From Methylobacterium sp. (GTDB taxonomy: Bacteria > Pseudomonadota > Alphaproteobacteria > Rhizobiales > Beijerinckiaceae): a stretch of DNA of 64,000 bases. A program made the position numbers and the translations under genes. Below the pieces are notes generated by a model. That model was not told the origin of the DNA and made no database searches. It saw only the letters and a program-made list of their open reading frames with translations. Location of the stretch: positions 1 through 64,000 of the forward strand of contig JADCCN010000005.1 of the NCBI GenBank assembly GCA_020252645.1, in the 5' to 3' direction. Below, in pieces: positions 34,683-43,241 of this stretch. Position 1 is the first letter of the stretch; the number at the start of each line of letters is the position of its first letter.

Positions 34683-35057
34683 TCAGGCCAGCCGGCCGAC
34701 GCTCAGCGCAAGATCGAGCCCCAGTTCGACGCTTGCGACGATGGCCGCGACATAGGCGAAGCGCAGGAGGTAATCCTTCCGCGCCTGCGCGATCAGCGGC
34801 GCGGCGATCTCGACCGGCGGTCGCATCTCCTTCGGGAGCAGGATCCAGACCTCGGTCCTGTTCACCGGCACATGGTCGGCGCGCGCCGCCATGATCAGCA
34901 GGATGAAGCACATCAGCAACGTGGAAAAGCCGCCGGCCCGGAAGAAGAGCGAGAGGTCGCTCGCGGAACCGACCATCAAAGTGGCAATCGCCAGCGCCCC
35001 GAAACCGCAGCCCCGCGCGATGGAAAGCTGCGCATAATGCCGGATCGTCGTCTCCAT
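34683..35057 (-). CDS. Small hypothetical membrane protein
   Basis: 124 residues not recognised. Hydrophobic segments lie at about 17-33 (GFGALAIATLMVG), 39-57 (FSTLLMCFILLIMAA) and 99-120 (YVAAIVASVELGLDLALSV), separated by a soluble loop with a few charged residues, so three membrane helices are likely. It is convergent with acuI (2-bp gap) and 81 bases downstream of paaR on the same strand. GC and codon use match the neighbours. No function is proposed. Confidence 0.6.
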   Translation of the reverse strand: METTIRHYAQLSIARGCGFGALAIATLMVGSASDLSLFFRAGGFSTLLMCFILLIMAARADHVPVNRTEVWILLPKEMRPPVEIAAPLIAQARKDYLLRFAYVAAIVASVELGLDLALSVGRLA

Positions 35058-35138
35058 GGCGAACCCCTTCGCGGGCTGATCATGCTCAGGATGCCGAAGG
35101 CTCCGGCTTCTGGCAACGCGACCGGGGATCGCGGGGGA

Positions 35139-35768
35139 TCACCTTTTCGCGAGGGATGCGCGCGGCGCCAGATCTGCCACCAGCGTCGCAGCCGCCGCCT
35201 CGATGCTGCGCATCACCATCCGGGCAAAAGCGGCATGGCTCACCGGTCCGTTCTCGCGGAACCACATGAATTTCCAGTTCATCATGCCGAAGAGGTTCAT
35301 GGTCAACGGGGTGAGAAGCTCGCGCCGCCCCGCGAGAATCGGCTCCAGCCCGGCCAGCGCCGCGGAAAACTGCCGCACCAGCACGCGCTCGCGCTGCACC
35401 AGCTCGGCCTTCATCTCCGGCGGAAGGCGCTTCAGGTCCGAGATCTGGATCTGGTGCTCCTCATCCGCGTGGCGATATTCCTCGAGCAGCGCGTTGATCA
35501 TCGCCGCCAGCCGCTCGCGCGGGGCCAGCGTGGTCGGCACCGCTTCGATGGCCGCCACGAGATCATCGAGATGGGCGCGGATGATATCGAACAGGAGCTG
35601 ATCCTTGCTCGCGTAGTAATGGTAGAGCAGCGCCTTCGAGACCCTGCAGGCCAGAGCGATCTCGGCCATGGAGGCACGATCGAAGCCCTGGCTCGCAAAG
35701 AGCCTCGCGGCGGCCTTGAGGATGGCCCTGCGCTTTTCGTCGTGATCGGCGGCGATGGGGCGTGCCAT
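35139..35768 (-). CDS. paaR: TetR-family transcriptional regulator, probable PaaR of the phenylacetate pathway
   Basis: 209 residues. The N-terminal TetR helix-turn-helix is RRAILKAAARLFASQGFDRASMAEIALACRVSKALLYHYYASKDQLLFDII (about 12-62). The C-terminal ligand domain contains a conserved NLFGMMNWKFMWFRENGPV segment, as in PaaR-like and acyl-CoA-responsive TetR proteins. It is the last gene of the paaG-paaI-paaK unit. By analogy with beta- and alphaproteobacterial PaaR it should repress the pathway until phenylacetyl-CoA binds. A palindrome of the right kind lies at 38515-38528. Confidence 0.82.
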   Translation of the reverse strand: MARPIAADHDEKRRAILKAAARLFASQGFDRASMAEIALACRVSKALLYHYYASKDQLLFDIIRAHLDDLVAAIEAVPTTLAPRERLAAMINALLEEYRHADEEHQIQISDLKRLPPEMKAELVQRERVLVRQFSAALAGLEPILAGRRELLTPLTMNLFGMMNWKFMWFRENGPVSHAAFARMVMRSIEAAAATLVADLAPRASLAKR

Positions 35769-35790
35769 GGGTTCACTTCTGTCCTTTTGA

Positions 35791-35838
35791 CGCGAATTCC
35801 CGATGCGAACCGGTTCCCGCTTCGCTTGAATGCGCTAT
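35791..35838. repeat. Short R2-like repeat abutting the paaK stop
   Basis: Read leftwards it is TAGCGCATTCAAGCGAAGC followed by a short spacer, CCGGTTCGC and AATTCGCG. It keeps the R2 landmarks (GCATT...CAAGCGAAGC, CCGGTTCGC) in a shorter form. Its TAG (35837-35835) is the stop codon of paaK. Confidence 0.5.
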
Positions 35839-37139
35839 GCCTTGGGTCGATTGTCGATGATGCGCTTCGCCTTGCCCTGCGAACGTTCGATCCCGTCGGG
35901 CGGCAGCACATTCACCCAGGCGGTGATGCCGATCCTGTCCTTGATCCGCCTCGCCAACAGCTTTGCTGCGGAATTGGCTTCGGCGGAATGGTCGATGCGG
36001 GCCTCGACCTTCACTTCCATCTCGTCCATGCGGCCTTCGCGGGTAAGCACGATCTGGTAATGGGCGGAAAGCGCGGGAAGTGCCAGAAGCATCTCCTCGA
36101 TCTGCGTCGGGAACACATTCACCCCGCGCACGATCATCATGTCGTCAGAGCGGCCCGTGATCTTCTCCATCCGCCGCATGGAGCGCGCGGTGCCCGGCAG
36201 GAGGCGCGTGAGATCGCGCGTGCGGTAGCGGATGATGGGCATCGCTTCCTTGGTGAGCGTGGTGAAAACCAGCTCCCCCTGCTCGCCATCGGGCAGAACC
36301 GCGCCTGTGTCGGGGTCGATGATCTCGGGGTAGAAATGGTCTTCCCAGATGTGGAGGCCGTCCTTGGTTTCCACGCATTCATTGGCGACCCCCGGCCCGA
36401 TCACCTCGGAAAGGCCGTAGATATCCACGGCATGCATGTCGAAGGCCTGCTCGATCTCCGCCCGCATCGCATTCGTCCAGGGCTCCGCGCCGAAGACGCC
36501 GACCTCCAGCGATGAAGCGCGCGGATCAAGGCCCGCCTTCCGGAATTCATCGAGGATCGCCAGCATGTAGCTCGGCGTCACCATGATCACATCGGGCCGG
36601 AAATCGGTGATGAGCTGCACCTGCCGCTCCGTCATGCCGCCGGAAATGGGGATCACCGTGCAGCCGAGCTTTTCCGCGCCGTAATGCGCGCCGAGGCCGC
36701 CGGTGAAAAGCCCGTAGCCATAGGCGACATGCACTGTCATTCCGGGCCTGACACCCGAGGCGCGCAGGGAGCGCGCCACAACATCGGCCCAGGTCTGGAT
36801 ATCCTTGGCGGTATAGCCCACCACGGTCGGCCTGCCGGTGGTGCCGGAGGAGGCATGGATGCGGCTCACCTTCCCGCGCGGCACGGCGAACATGCCGAAG
36901 GGGTAGTTATCCCTCAGGTCCGCCTTGGTGGTGAAGGGGAATTTCGCGAGGTCAGCCAAGCTCTTGCAATCATCGGGGTGAACGCCCGCGGCCTCGAACC
37001 TGGCCCGATAGGCCGGCACGTTCTCGTAAGCATGGCGCAGCGACCATTGCAGGCGCTTCAGTTGCAGCGCGCCGATCTCATCACGCGAGGCATGCTCGAT
37101 GGGCTCGGTCAGCGGCTTGTAGGTGGAAATCGAAAACAT
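35835..37139 (-). CDS. paaK: Phenylacetate-CoA ligase
   Basis: 434 residues, standard for PaaK. The AMP/ATP-binding SSGTTGRPTVVGYT is near residue 100, and AVDIYGLSEVIGPGVANECVE and ITGRSDDMMIVRGVNVFPTQIEE follow, all strongly PaaK-like. It converts phenylacetate, ATP and CoA to phenylacetyl-CoA, the true substrate and inducer of the pathway, in the cytoplasm. It lies 3 bases after paaI in the minus-strand operon. Its TAG stop is part of a short repeat. Confidence 0.96.
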   Translation of the reverse strand: MFSISTYKPLTEPIEHASRDEIGALQLKRLQWSLRHAYENVPAYRARFEAAGVHPDDCKSLADLAKFPFTTKADLRDNYPFGMFAVPRGKVSRIHASSGTTGRPTVVGYTAKDIQTWADVVARSLRASGVRPGMTVHVAYGYGLFTGGLGAHYGAEKLGCTVIPISGGMTERQVQLITDFRPDVIMVTPSYMLAILDEFRKAGLDPRASSLEVGVFGAEPWTNAMRAEIEQAFDMHAVDIYGLSEVIGPGVANECVETKDGLHIWEDHFYPEIIDPDTGAVLPDGEQGELVFTTLTKEAMPIIRYRTRDLTRLLPGTARSMRRMEKITGRSDDMMIVRGVNVFPTQIEEMLLALPALSAHYQIVLTREGRMDEMEVKVEARIDHSAEANSAAKLLARRIKDRIGITAWVNVLPPDGIERSQGKAKRIIDNRPKA

Positions 37140-37142
37140 GGC

Positions 37143-37592
37143 TCAGCCCTCCACCACCACGCCGGGGAAAAACTCGCCCTTCACCATGCGCGAATGACCC
37201 CGGAAGATCGCGATCTTCACATCGGCCTGGTTGAAAACATCGATGTCGTAGATGCCCGAACGGCCCGTGCGGCTTGCCTCGCGGGCCACGGCGCGCAGCT
37301 TGTCGCCCAGTCGAACCGGCGCGAGGAAGGTGATGGAACAATGCTGCGCCACCGTGCGCTGGTTGTGGCTGTTGCAGGCGAAGGCGAAGGCCGAATCCGC
37401 AAGCGTGAAGATGTAGCCGCCATGGCAGGTGCCATGGCCATTCACCATCGCCTCGCTGATGCTCATGGTGATTTCCGCCTGCCCCGGCGCCACCGCGATG
37501 ATCGCCATGCCGAGGCCGGCGGAAGCCTTGTCCTCGTCCCACATCGCCTTCGCGCAGGCCAGGGCCAGTTGCTCGGCCGTCATTCTCGTCAT
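37143..37592 (-). CDS. paaI: Hydroxyphenylacetyl-CoA thioesterase PaaI
   Basis: 149 residues, hot-dog fold. The start at 37592 lies one base after the paaG stop; a longer reading from 37697 overlaps paaG and is unlikely. The signature NGHGTCHGGYIFTLADSAFAFACNSHNQ with catalytic Asp is the PaaI type. It hydrolyses dead-end CoA thioesters (hydroxylated phenylacetyl-CoA) to free trapped CoA when the epoxidase misfires. Confidence 0.94.
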   Translation of the reverse strand: MTRMTAEQLALACAKAMWDEDKASAGLGMAIIAVAPGQAEITMSISEAMVNGHGTCHGGYIFTLADSAFAFACNSHNQRTVAQHCSITFLAPVRLGDKLRAVAREASRTGRSGIYDIDVFNQADVKIAIFRGHSRMVKGEFFPGVVVEG

Positions 37593-37593
37593 G

Positions 37594-38406
37594 TCACTGC
37601 CCCCGGAAGGTTGCTTCGCGCTTTTCCAGGAAGGCGCGCACGCCTTCCGCATAATCCGCCGAGCGGCCAAGCCGGCGCTGGGCATCGCGCTCGTCATCGA
37701 GTTGCCGGTCGAAGGGCAGCGTGAAGGCCTGCTGCAGCAGCAGCTTCGTTTCGGCCAGCCCGCGCGTCGGTGCCTTGGCGAGCGCCTCGCCCAGCGCGAT
37801 GGCCTCGCGCATCAAGATGTCATCGTTCACGGCACGATAGATCATACCGATGCGCTCGGCCTCCTCCGCCGGAACGGGAATCGCAAGCATCGTCAGTGCT
37901 TTGGCCCGGGCCTCTCCCACGAGGCGAGGGAGCATCCAGGTGCCGCCCGAGTCAGGGATGAGCCCGATCTTCGAGAAGGCCTGCACGAACTTGGCACTCT
38001 TCGCCGCCAGCACGAGATCGCAGGCGAGCGCGAGATTGGCCCCCGCCCCCGCCGCGACGCCATTCACCGCCGCGATCACCGGCTTCGGCATCGCGCGGAT
38101 CGCGCGGATCAGCGGGTTGTAGAATTTCTCGAGCGTCTCGCCGAGATCGGGCGCCGTGCCACCCTCGGGCCGCACACGATCGGAAAGGTCCTGCCCCGCG
38201 CAGAAGCCTCGCCCCGCGCCGGTGAGGATGAGCGCGCGGCAGGTGTCGCTGGCCGCTGCGGCATCCACCGCCGCCTTGAGCGCGCGGTGCTGCGCCTCAT
38301 TGAACGAATTCAGCCTGTCCGGACGGTTGAGCGTGATGACGGTGAGCGAGCCCTGAAGCTCCGCCAGAACCGGTGACGGCTCGGCCGTGCTGCCTTCCTG
38401 CGCCAT
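37594..38406 (-). CDS. paaG: 1,2-epoxyphenylacetyl-CoA isomerase (crotonase family)
   Basis: 270 residues from the ATG at 38406 with a strong GGGGAGGGG. Crotonase features are GRGFCAGQDLSDR and VNGVAAGAGANLALACDLVLAAKSAKF; the conserved IGLIPDSGGTWMLPRLVG is typical of PaaG. It turns the ring epoxide into the seven-membered oxepin-CoA and later shifts a double bond in beta-oxidation. It is the first gene of the paaG-I-K-R unit, divergent from the ABC transporter operon. Confidence 0.93.
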   Translation of the reverse strand: MAQEGSTAEPSPVLAELQGSLTVITLNRPDRLNSFNEAQHRALKAAVDAAAASDTCRALILTGAGRGFCAGQDLSDRVRPEGGTAPDLGETLEKFYNPLIRAIRAMPKPVIAAVNGVAAGAGANLALACDLVLAAKSAKFVQAFSKIGLIPDSGGTWMLPRLVGEARAKALTMLAIPVPAEEAERIGMIYRAVNDDILMREAIALGEALAKAPTRGLAETKLLLQQAFTLPFDRQLDDERDAQRRLGRSADYAEGVRAFLEKREATFRGQ

Positions 38407-38514
38407 GCTCCCCTCCCCTCGAACGATGTCGCGGCGTTCGTTCTTCGCGTTTCCCGCCGGCCGCTTCCTGATGGGTTTTGTCCGCAACGATTCCGCGGCG
38501 ATCCCTCTTGACTA

Positions 38515-38528
38515 ACTGACCGGTCGGA
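38515..38528. promoter_or_regulatory. Candidate PaaR operator between paaG and the ABC transporter operon
   Basis: ACTGACCGGTCGGA is a nearly perfect palindrome (12 of 14) centred on ACCGGT, placed in the AT-richest part of the 267-bp divergent region. A plus-strand TTGACT at 38508-38513 overlaps its left side, and ATTAAA follows 17 bases later. TetR-type PaaR regulators bind such ACCGACCGGT-like palindromes (family knowledge; binding here is inferred). Confidence 0.6.
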
Positions 38529-38673
38529 TAATTAAATGAAGAAGACAGCGACAATGTCAACGGGCTCCTCGAACGGAACCCGCGTGAAATGAAAAACGGC
38601 GCCGGACAGCACCGGCGCCTCCACGGAAACGCCGGATCGACCGCCAGAGCGCGGCGCATGGGAGGGAGGAAAC

Positions 38674-39837
38674 ATGAGCAGTTCCATCGGGTTTTCACGG
38701 CGCGCTGCACTTCTGGCGGGCGCCTTCACCCTGGGCGCGGGGCTGAGCCCGGCTTTGGCGCAGGGCGAGATCAAGCTCGGCGCGGTGCTCTCGGTGACCG
38801 GTCCCGCCTCGTTCCTGGGCGACCCGGAAAAGCGCACGCTCGAAATGGTCGTCGAGGACGTGAACGCGAAGGGCGGCATTCTCGGCCGCAAGGTTCGCCT
38901 CATCGTCTATGACGACGCGGGCGACGCCAATGCCGCGCGCACTTTCGCGACGCGCCTGCTCGAAGAAGACAAGGTGACCGCGATGATCGGCGGCTCCACC
39001 ACCGGCACCACCATGGCGATGATCCCCGCCTTCGAGGATGCGCAGGTGCCCTTCATCAGCCTCGCGGGCGCGGTGCAGATCATCCAGCCGGTGAAGAAAT
39101 GGGTCTTCAAGACCCCCCATACCGACACCATGGCCTGTGAGAAGATCTTCGAGGACATGAAGAAGCGCGGCACCACGAAGATCGGCATGATCTCGGGCAC
39201 CGATGGCTTCGGCAAATCCATGCGCGATGAATGCGTGAAGGTCGCGGGCCGATACGGCATCGAAATCCTCCATGAGGAGAATTACGGCCCGCGCGACACC
39301 GACATGACGCCGCAGCTCACCAATATCAAGAACAAGGCGGGCATTCAGGCGGTCATCAATCCGGGCTTCGGCCAGGGCCCGGCGATCGTGACGCGCAACT
39401 ACAGGCAGCTCGGCATCACCGTGCCGCTCTACCAGAGCCATGGCGTGGCCTCGAAGCAGTTCATCGAACTCGCGGGCCCCGCGGCCGAAGGCGTGCGCCT
39501 GCCGGCGGCCGCCCTGCTCGTCGCCGACAAGTTGCCCGACAACGATCCGCAGAAGAAGGTCGTGATGGAGTATTCCACCAACTATGCCAGGCGCACGGGC
39601 CAGCCGGTCTCGACCTTCGGCGGCCATGCCTATGACGGCTTCATGATCTGGAAGGAAGCGGTGGAACGCGCCAGGACCGACAACCCGGCCAAGGTGCGCG
39701 ACGAGATCGAGAAGACCAAGGGCTATGTCGGCACCGGCGGCGTGGTGAACATGTCTCCCACCGACCATATGGGCCTCGATCTCTCGGCCTTCCGCATGCT
39801 GGAAATCAGGAACGGCGACTGGACGCTCGTCCCGTAA
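38674..39837 (+). CDS. livK: ABC transporter substrate-binding protein, probably for phenylacetate-type aromatic acids
   Basis: 387 residues. The signal peptide is GFSRRAALLAGAFTLGAGLSPALAQ, with twin Arg and an A-x-A cleavage site. The mature start EIKLGAVLSVTGPASFLGDPEKRTLEM is a type I periplasmic fold of the Liv/aromatic-acid branch. GGGAGGA precedes the ATG. Its position directly opposite paaG, sharing the putative PaaR operator and followed by LivHMGF and paaZ, implies that it imports phenylacetate or a related aryl acid rather than branched-chain amino acids (inference). Confidence 0.87.
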   Translation: MSSSIGFSRRAALLAGAFTLGAGLSPALAQGEIKLGAVLSVTGPASFLGDPEKRTLEMVVEDVNAKGGILGRKVRLIVYDDAGDANAARTFATRLLEEDKVTAMIGGSTTGTTMAMIPAFEDAQVPFISLAGAVQIIQPVKKWVFKTPHTDTMACEKIFEDMKKRGTTKIGMISGTDGFGKSMRDECVKVAGRYGIEILHEENYGPRDTDMTPQLTNIKNKAGIQAVINPGFGQGPAIVTRNYRQLGITVPLYQSHGVASKQFIELAGPAAEGVRLPAAALLVADKLPDNDPQKKVVMEYSTNYARRTGQPVSTFGGHAYDGFMIWKEAVERARTDNPAKVRDEIEKTKGYVGTGGVVNMSPTDHMGLDLSAFRMLEIRNGDWTLVP

Positions 39838-39910
39838 GCCCGACGGCGAGGCGGCCCGCGCCGCCTCGCTTCCCCTCCCCGCCGACGCCCGAGCACGGAG
39901 CATCCCGCGA

Positions 39911-40783
39911 ATGCCCGAACTCCTGCAATTTGCCTTTTCGGGCCTGACGGTCGGCGCTGTCTATGCGCTGGTCGCGCTCGGCTTCACACTGATCTACAAC
40001 GCTTCCGACGTCGTGAATTTCGCGCAAGGCGAGTTCGTGATGCTCGGCGGCATGGCGACCGTTTTCCTGCATCTTGCGGGCGTGCCGCTGCCGCTCGCAG
40101 CCGCGCTGGCCATCCTCATCACTGTCGGCGCGGGCCTGGCACTCTATGCCTTCGCGATCGACCCCGCGCGGGGTTCGAGCGCGGTCACGATCATCATCAT
40201 CACCATCGGCGCCTCGATCTTCCTGCGCGGGGTGGCGCAGGTGATCTTCGACAAGCGCTTCCACGCGCTTCCCCACTGGTTCGGCTCGGAACCGATCCGC
40301 ATCGGCGGCGCGGCCATCCTGCCGCAGAGCCTCGTGGTGCTTTTCGGCGCGGGGCTCATCGTGGCGCTGATCTTCCTCATCATTGACCGCACGCTTCTCG
40401 GCCGCGCGATCCTGGCAACCGCCGCGAACCGCCTCGCCGCGCGGCTTGTCGGCATTCCCGTCAGGAAGATCGTGGCGCTTTCCTTCGCGCTTTCGGCAGC
40501 CATCGGCGCGGTCGCGGGCATTCTCGTCACGCCGATCACGCTCACGAGCTATGATGTCGGCACGCTTCTGGCGCTCAAGGGCTTCGCGGCCGCGATGCTC
40601 GGCGGCATGGGCAGCGCGGTGGGCGCGGTCGTGGGCGGCCTGCTGCTCGGGCTTGCCGAGAGCTTCGGCGCCGGGCTGATTTCCTCGAAATACAAGGATG
40701 CCATCGCCTTTCTCATCATCCTTGGCGTGCTTTTCGTGCGCCCGCAGGGCCTCTTCGGCAAGAAGAACGTGGAGCGCGTGTGA
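39911..40783 (+). CDS. livH: Branched-chain-type ABC transporter permease (LivH) of the paa locus
   Basis: 290 residues, multispanning. The opening AFSGLTVGAVYALVALGFTLIYNASDVVNFAQGEFVMLGG is the LivH signature. AANRLAARLVGIPV marks the ATPase-contact loop. Its TGA overlaps the next ATG by one base. It is part of the paa-linked uptake system. Confidence 0.92.
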   Translation: MPELLQFAFSGLTVGAVYALVALGFTLIYNASDVVNFAQGEFVMLGGMATVFLHLAGVPLPLAAALAILITVGAGLALYAFAIDPARGSSAVTIIIITIGASIFLRGVAQVIFDKRFHALPHWFGSEPIRIGGAAILPQSLVVLFGAGLIVALIFLIIDRTLLGRAILATAANRLAARLVGIPVRKIVALSFALSAAIGAVAGILVTPITLTSYDVGTLLALKGFAAAMLGGMGSAVGAVVGGLLLGLAESFGAGLISSKYKDAIAFLIILGVLFVRPQGLFGKKNVERV

Positions 40784-41730
40784 TGGCGCGGCTTCTTTCT
40801 TCCCGCTGGGCGATCGTGCTGGGCCTCGGCCTCGTCCTCGCCATCCTGCCGTTTCTGTTCCCCTCGAACTATTATTTCCGCGTCGCGGCCATCGTGAACA
40901 TCTTCGCGCTGGCCGCCGTGGGGCTGAACCTGCTGATGGGCTATGCCGGGCAGGTGAGCCTGGGCCATGCCGGCTTCATGGGCCTTGGCGCCTATTCCGT
41001 GGCGATCGGCGCGACGCATTTCGGCCTGCACGGCCTTGCGGCGGCCGGCCTTGGCGCGGTGCTCTCGGCGGTTGTGGCCTTCCTCGTCGGGCGACCGATC
41101 CTGCGCCTCAAGGGCCATTATCTCGCGGTGGCGACCCTCGGCTTCGGCCTGCTCATCGCCATGGCGCTCACCAACGAGGCGAGCTGGACCGGCGGGCCGG
41201 ATGGCATGGGCGTGCCGCGCCTCGAGGTGTTCGGCACGCGCCTTCGCGGGCCCGATACCTGGTATTACATCTCGGCGGTCATGCTGCTGATCGGCGTCAT
41301 CCTGGCGCTGAATCTCATCGAAAGCCCCACGGGCCGCGCCATGCGCGCGATTCATGACAGCGAGATCGCGAGCCGGGTCGCGGGCATCGATGTTGCGAGC
41401 TACAAGCTGAAAATCTTCGTGGTGTCAGCCGTTTATGCCTCCATCGCAGGCTCGCTGCTGGCCTTCCTGAATGGCCATATCACCCCCGATGGCACCGCCG
41501 GCTTCCTGCGCTCCGTCGAACTCGTGACCATGGTGGTGCTGGGCGGAATGGGCTCGGTCATCGGCGCGATCACCGGTGCGGCGGTGCTGGTCATCCTTCC
41601 GCAGGCGCTGACGATCTTCCACGATTACGAACACCTCATGCTCGGCCTGATGATCATGGCGAGCATGATCCTGCTGCCGCGCGGCATCATTCCCAGCCTG
41701 CTCGCGCGCATGAGGGGAGGGAAATCATGA
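40783..41730 (+). CDS. livM: Branched-chain-type ABC transporter permease (LivM) of the paa locus
   Basis: 315 residues. The LivM signature NIFALAAVGLNLLMGYAGQVSLGHAGFMGLGAYSVAI lies near residue 40, with the loop AIHDSEIASRVAGIDV. The ATG at 40783 overlaps the livH stop; a GTG one codon upstream is the alternative. The stop overlaps livG (ATGA). Confidence 0.92.
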   Translation: MARLLSSRWAIVLGLGLVLAILPFLFPSNYYFRVAAIVNIFALAAVGLNLLMGYAGQVSLGHAGFMGLGAYSVAIGATHFGLHGLAAAGLGAVLSAVVAFLVGRPILRLKGHYLAVATLGFGLLIAMALTNEASWTGGPDGMGVPRLEVFGTRLRGPDTWYYISAVMLLIGVILALNLIESPTGRAMRAIHDSEIASRVAGIDVASYKLKIFVVSAVYASIAGSLLAFLNGHITPDGTAGFLRSVELVTMVVLGGMGSVIGAITGAAVLVILPQALTIFHDYEHLMLGLMIMASMILLPRGIIPSLLARMRGGKS

Positions 41731-42530
41731 GCACGCCCCTGCTCGAAACCGAGAACCTCTCCATCGCCTTCGGCGGCGTGAAAGCGGTCGATGGCGTGTC
41801 GCTGAAAGTGCAGCCGCGGCGCATCCACTCGATCATTGGCCCGAATGGCGCGGGGAAAACCACGCTCTTCAACCTGATTTCCGGTCTCTACCAGCCCTCC
41901 TCCGGCCGTGTGCGGCTGGCGGGCGAGGATGTGACCGGCCTTCCGCCCGATGCCCTCGCGCGGCGCGGGCTCTCGCGCTCCTTCCAGAATCTCCAGATCT
42001 TCTTCCGCATGAGCGCGCTCGACAATGTGATGGTGGGCCGCCACCGGCACGAGAAGACGAGCCTTTTGAGCCATGTCTTCGCCTTGCCTTCCGTGCGGCG
42101 CGAGAATGCCCGCTCCCGCGAGATGGCGATGGAACTCCTCGCGCGGGTCGGTCTTGCGGATGTCGCGGAGAAGGAAGCGGGCTCGCTCTCCTATGGCGCG
42201 CTGAAGCGGCTCGAAATCGCCCGCGCGCTCGCCACCGAACCCCGCATCCTGCTGCTGGATGAACCCGCCGCGGGCTGCAACGCCATCGAGACCGAGGAGA
42301 TCGACCGGGTGATCCAGTCGGTCGCGCAATCGGGCATCGCGGTGCTGCTGGTCGAGCACGACATGCGCCTCGTGATGCGCATTTCGGACGAGATCCACGT
42401 GCTGGAACGCGGCCGCACGCTGGTTGCCGGCACGCCGGCGGAGGTGCGCGACGACAGCCGCGTCATCGCGGCCTATCTTGGAACCTTCGGCAGTCAGGAA
42501 GCAAATCGCGCGGAGGCAAACCGTGCTTGA
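41727..42530 (+). CDS. livG: ABC transporter ATP-binding protein (LivG) of the paa locus
   Basis: 267 residues. Walker A GPNGAGKTTLF, LivG-type LSRSFQNLQIFFRMSALDNVMVGRH, signature LSYGALKRLEIARAL (the S-x-G core is kept but the motif is LSYGA rather than LSGGQ, as in many LivG), and Walker B ILLLDEPAAGCN. It overlaps livM by 4 bases and extends 8 bases past the livF start. Confidence 0.92.
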   Translation: MSTPLLETENLSIAFGGVKAVDGVSLKVQPRRIHSIIGPNGAGKTTLFNLISGLYQPSSGRVRLAGEDVTGLPPDALARRGLSRSFQNLQIFFRMSALDNVMVGRHRHEKTSLLSHVFALPSVRRENARSREMAMELLARVGLADVAEKEAGSLSYGALKRLEIARALATEPRILLLDEPAAGCNAIETEEIDRVIQSVAQSGIAVLLVEHDMRLVMRISDEIHVLERGRTLVAGTPAEVRDDSRVIAAYLGTFGSQEANRAEANRA

Positions 42531-43221
42531 AATCCGCCGGCTCCGCTCGGCCTATGGCCGCATCGAGGTGCTGCACGGCCTCGATCTCGATGTGCAGAAA
42601 GGCGAGATCGTCTGCCTCATCGGCGGCAATGGCGCGGGAAAGACCACGCTCCTGCGCGCGATTTCAGGCGTTCAGCCCGTCACCGGCGGCAGCCTCATGT
42701 TCGAGGGGCGGGATATCACCAGCCTCCCGGCGGAGAAGCGCGTGGCCCTCGGCATCGCACAGGTGCCGGAGGGCCGGCAGATTTTCGGCGGCCTCACGGT
42801 GGAGGATAACCTCAATCTCGGCGGCTGGCTGCATGGCGGCGGCACCGCCCGTGAGCGCGATGACATCTATACGCTCTTCCCCATCCTGCACGAGAAGCGC
42901 GCCTTGCAGGCCGGCGGCCTTTCCGGCGGCCAGCAGCAGATGCTCGCCATCGGCCGCGCGCTGATGAGCCGCCCGCGCCTGCTGCTGCTCGACGAGCCGA
43001 GCATGGGCCTGGCACCCGTGCTGGTGGAGCAGGTCTTCGGCGTGATCGAGAGCCTGCAGCAGCGCGGCATCACCATCCTGCTCGTGGAGCAGAACGCGGC
43101 GGCGGCGCTGGCCAAATCGGATCGCGGTTTCGTGATCGAGACCGGCCACATCACCCATTCCGGCGCCTCGGCCGATCTCATCGGCGATCCGAAGCTGCGC
43201 GAAGCCTATCTGGGCCACTAA
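42523..43221 (+). CDS. livF: ABC transporter ATP-binding protein (LivF) of the paa locus
   Basis: 232 residues with a GTG start at 42523 (GGAGG 6 bases upstream, overlapping the livG end), which gives the expected VLEIRRLRSAYGRIEVLHGLDL opening. It has Walker A GGNGAGKTTLL, signature LSGGQQQML and Walker B LLLLDEPSMGLAPVLVE. It completes the five-gene importer and is followed after 20 bases by paaZ. Confidence 0.92.
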   Translation: MLEIRRLRSAYGRIEVLHGLDLDVQKGEIVCLIGGNGAGKTTLLRAISGVQPVTGGSLMFEGRDITSLPAEKRVALGIAQVPEGRQIFGGLTVEDNLNLGGWLHGGGTARERDDIYTLFPILHEKRALQAGGLSGGQQQMLAIGRALMSRPRLLLLDEPSMGLAPVLVEQVFGVIESLQQRGITILLVEQNAAAALAKSDRGFVIETGHITHSGASADLIGDPKLREAYLGH

Positions 43222-43241
43222 AAACGCCTGTGAGTTGAAAC

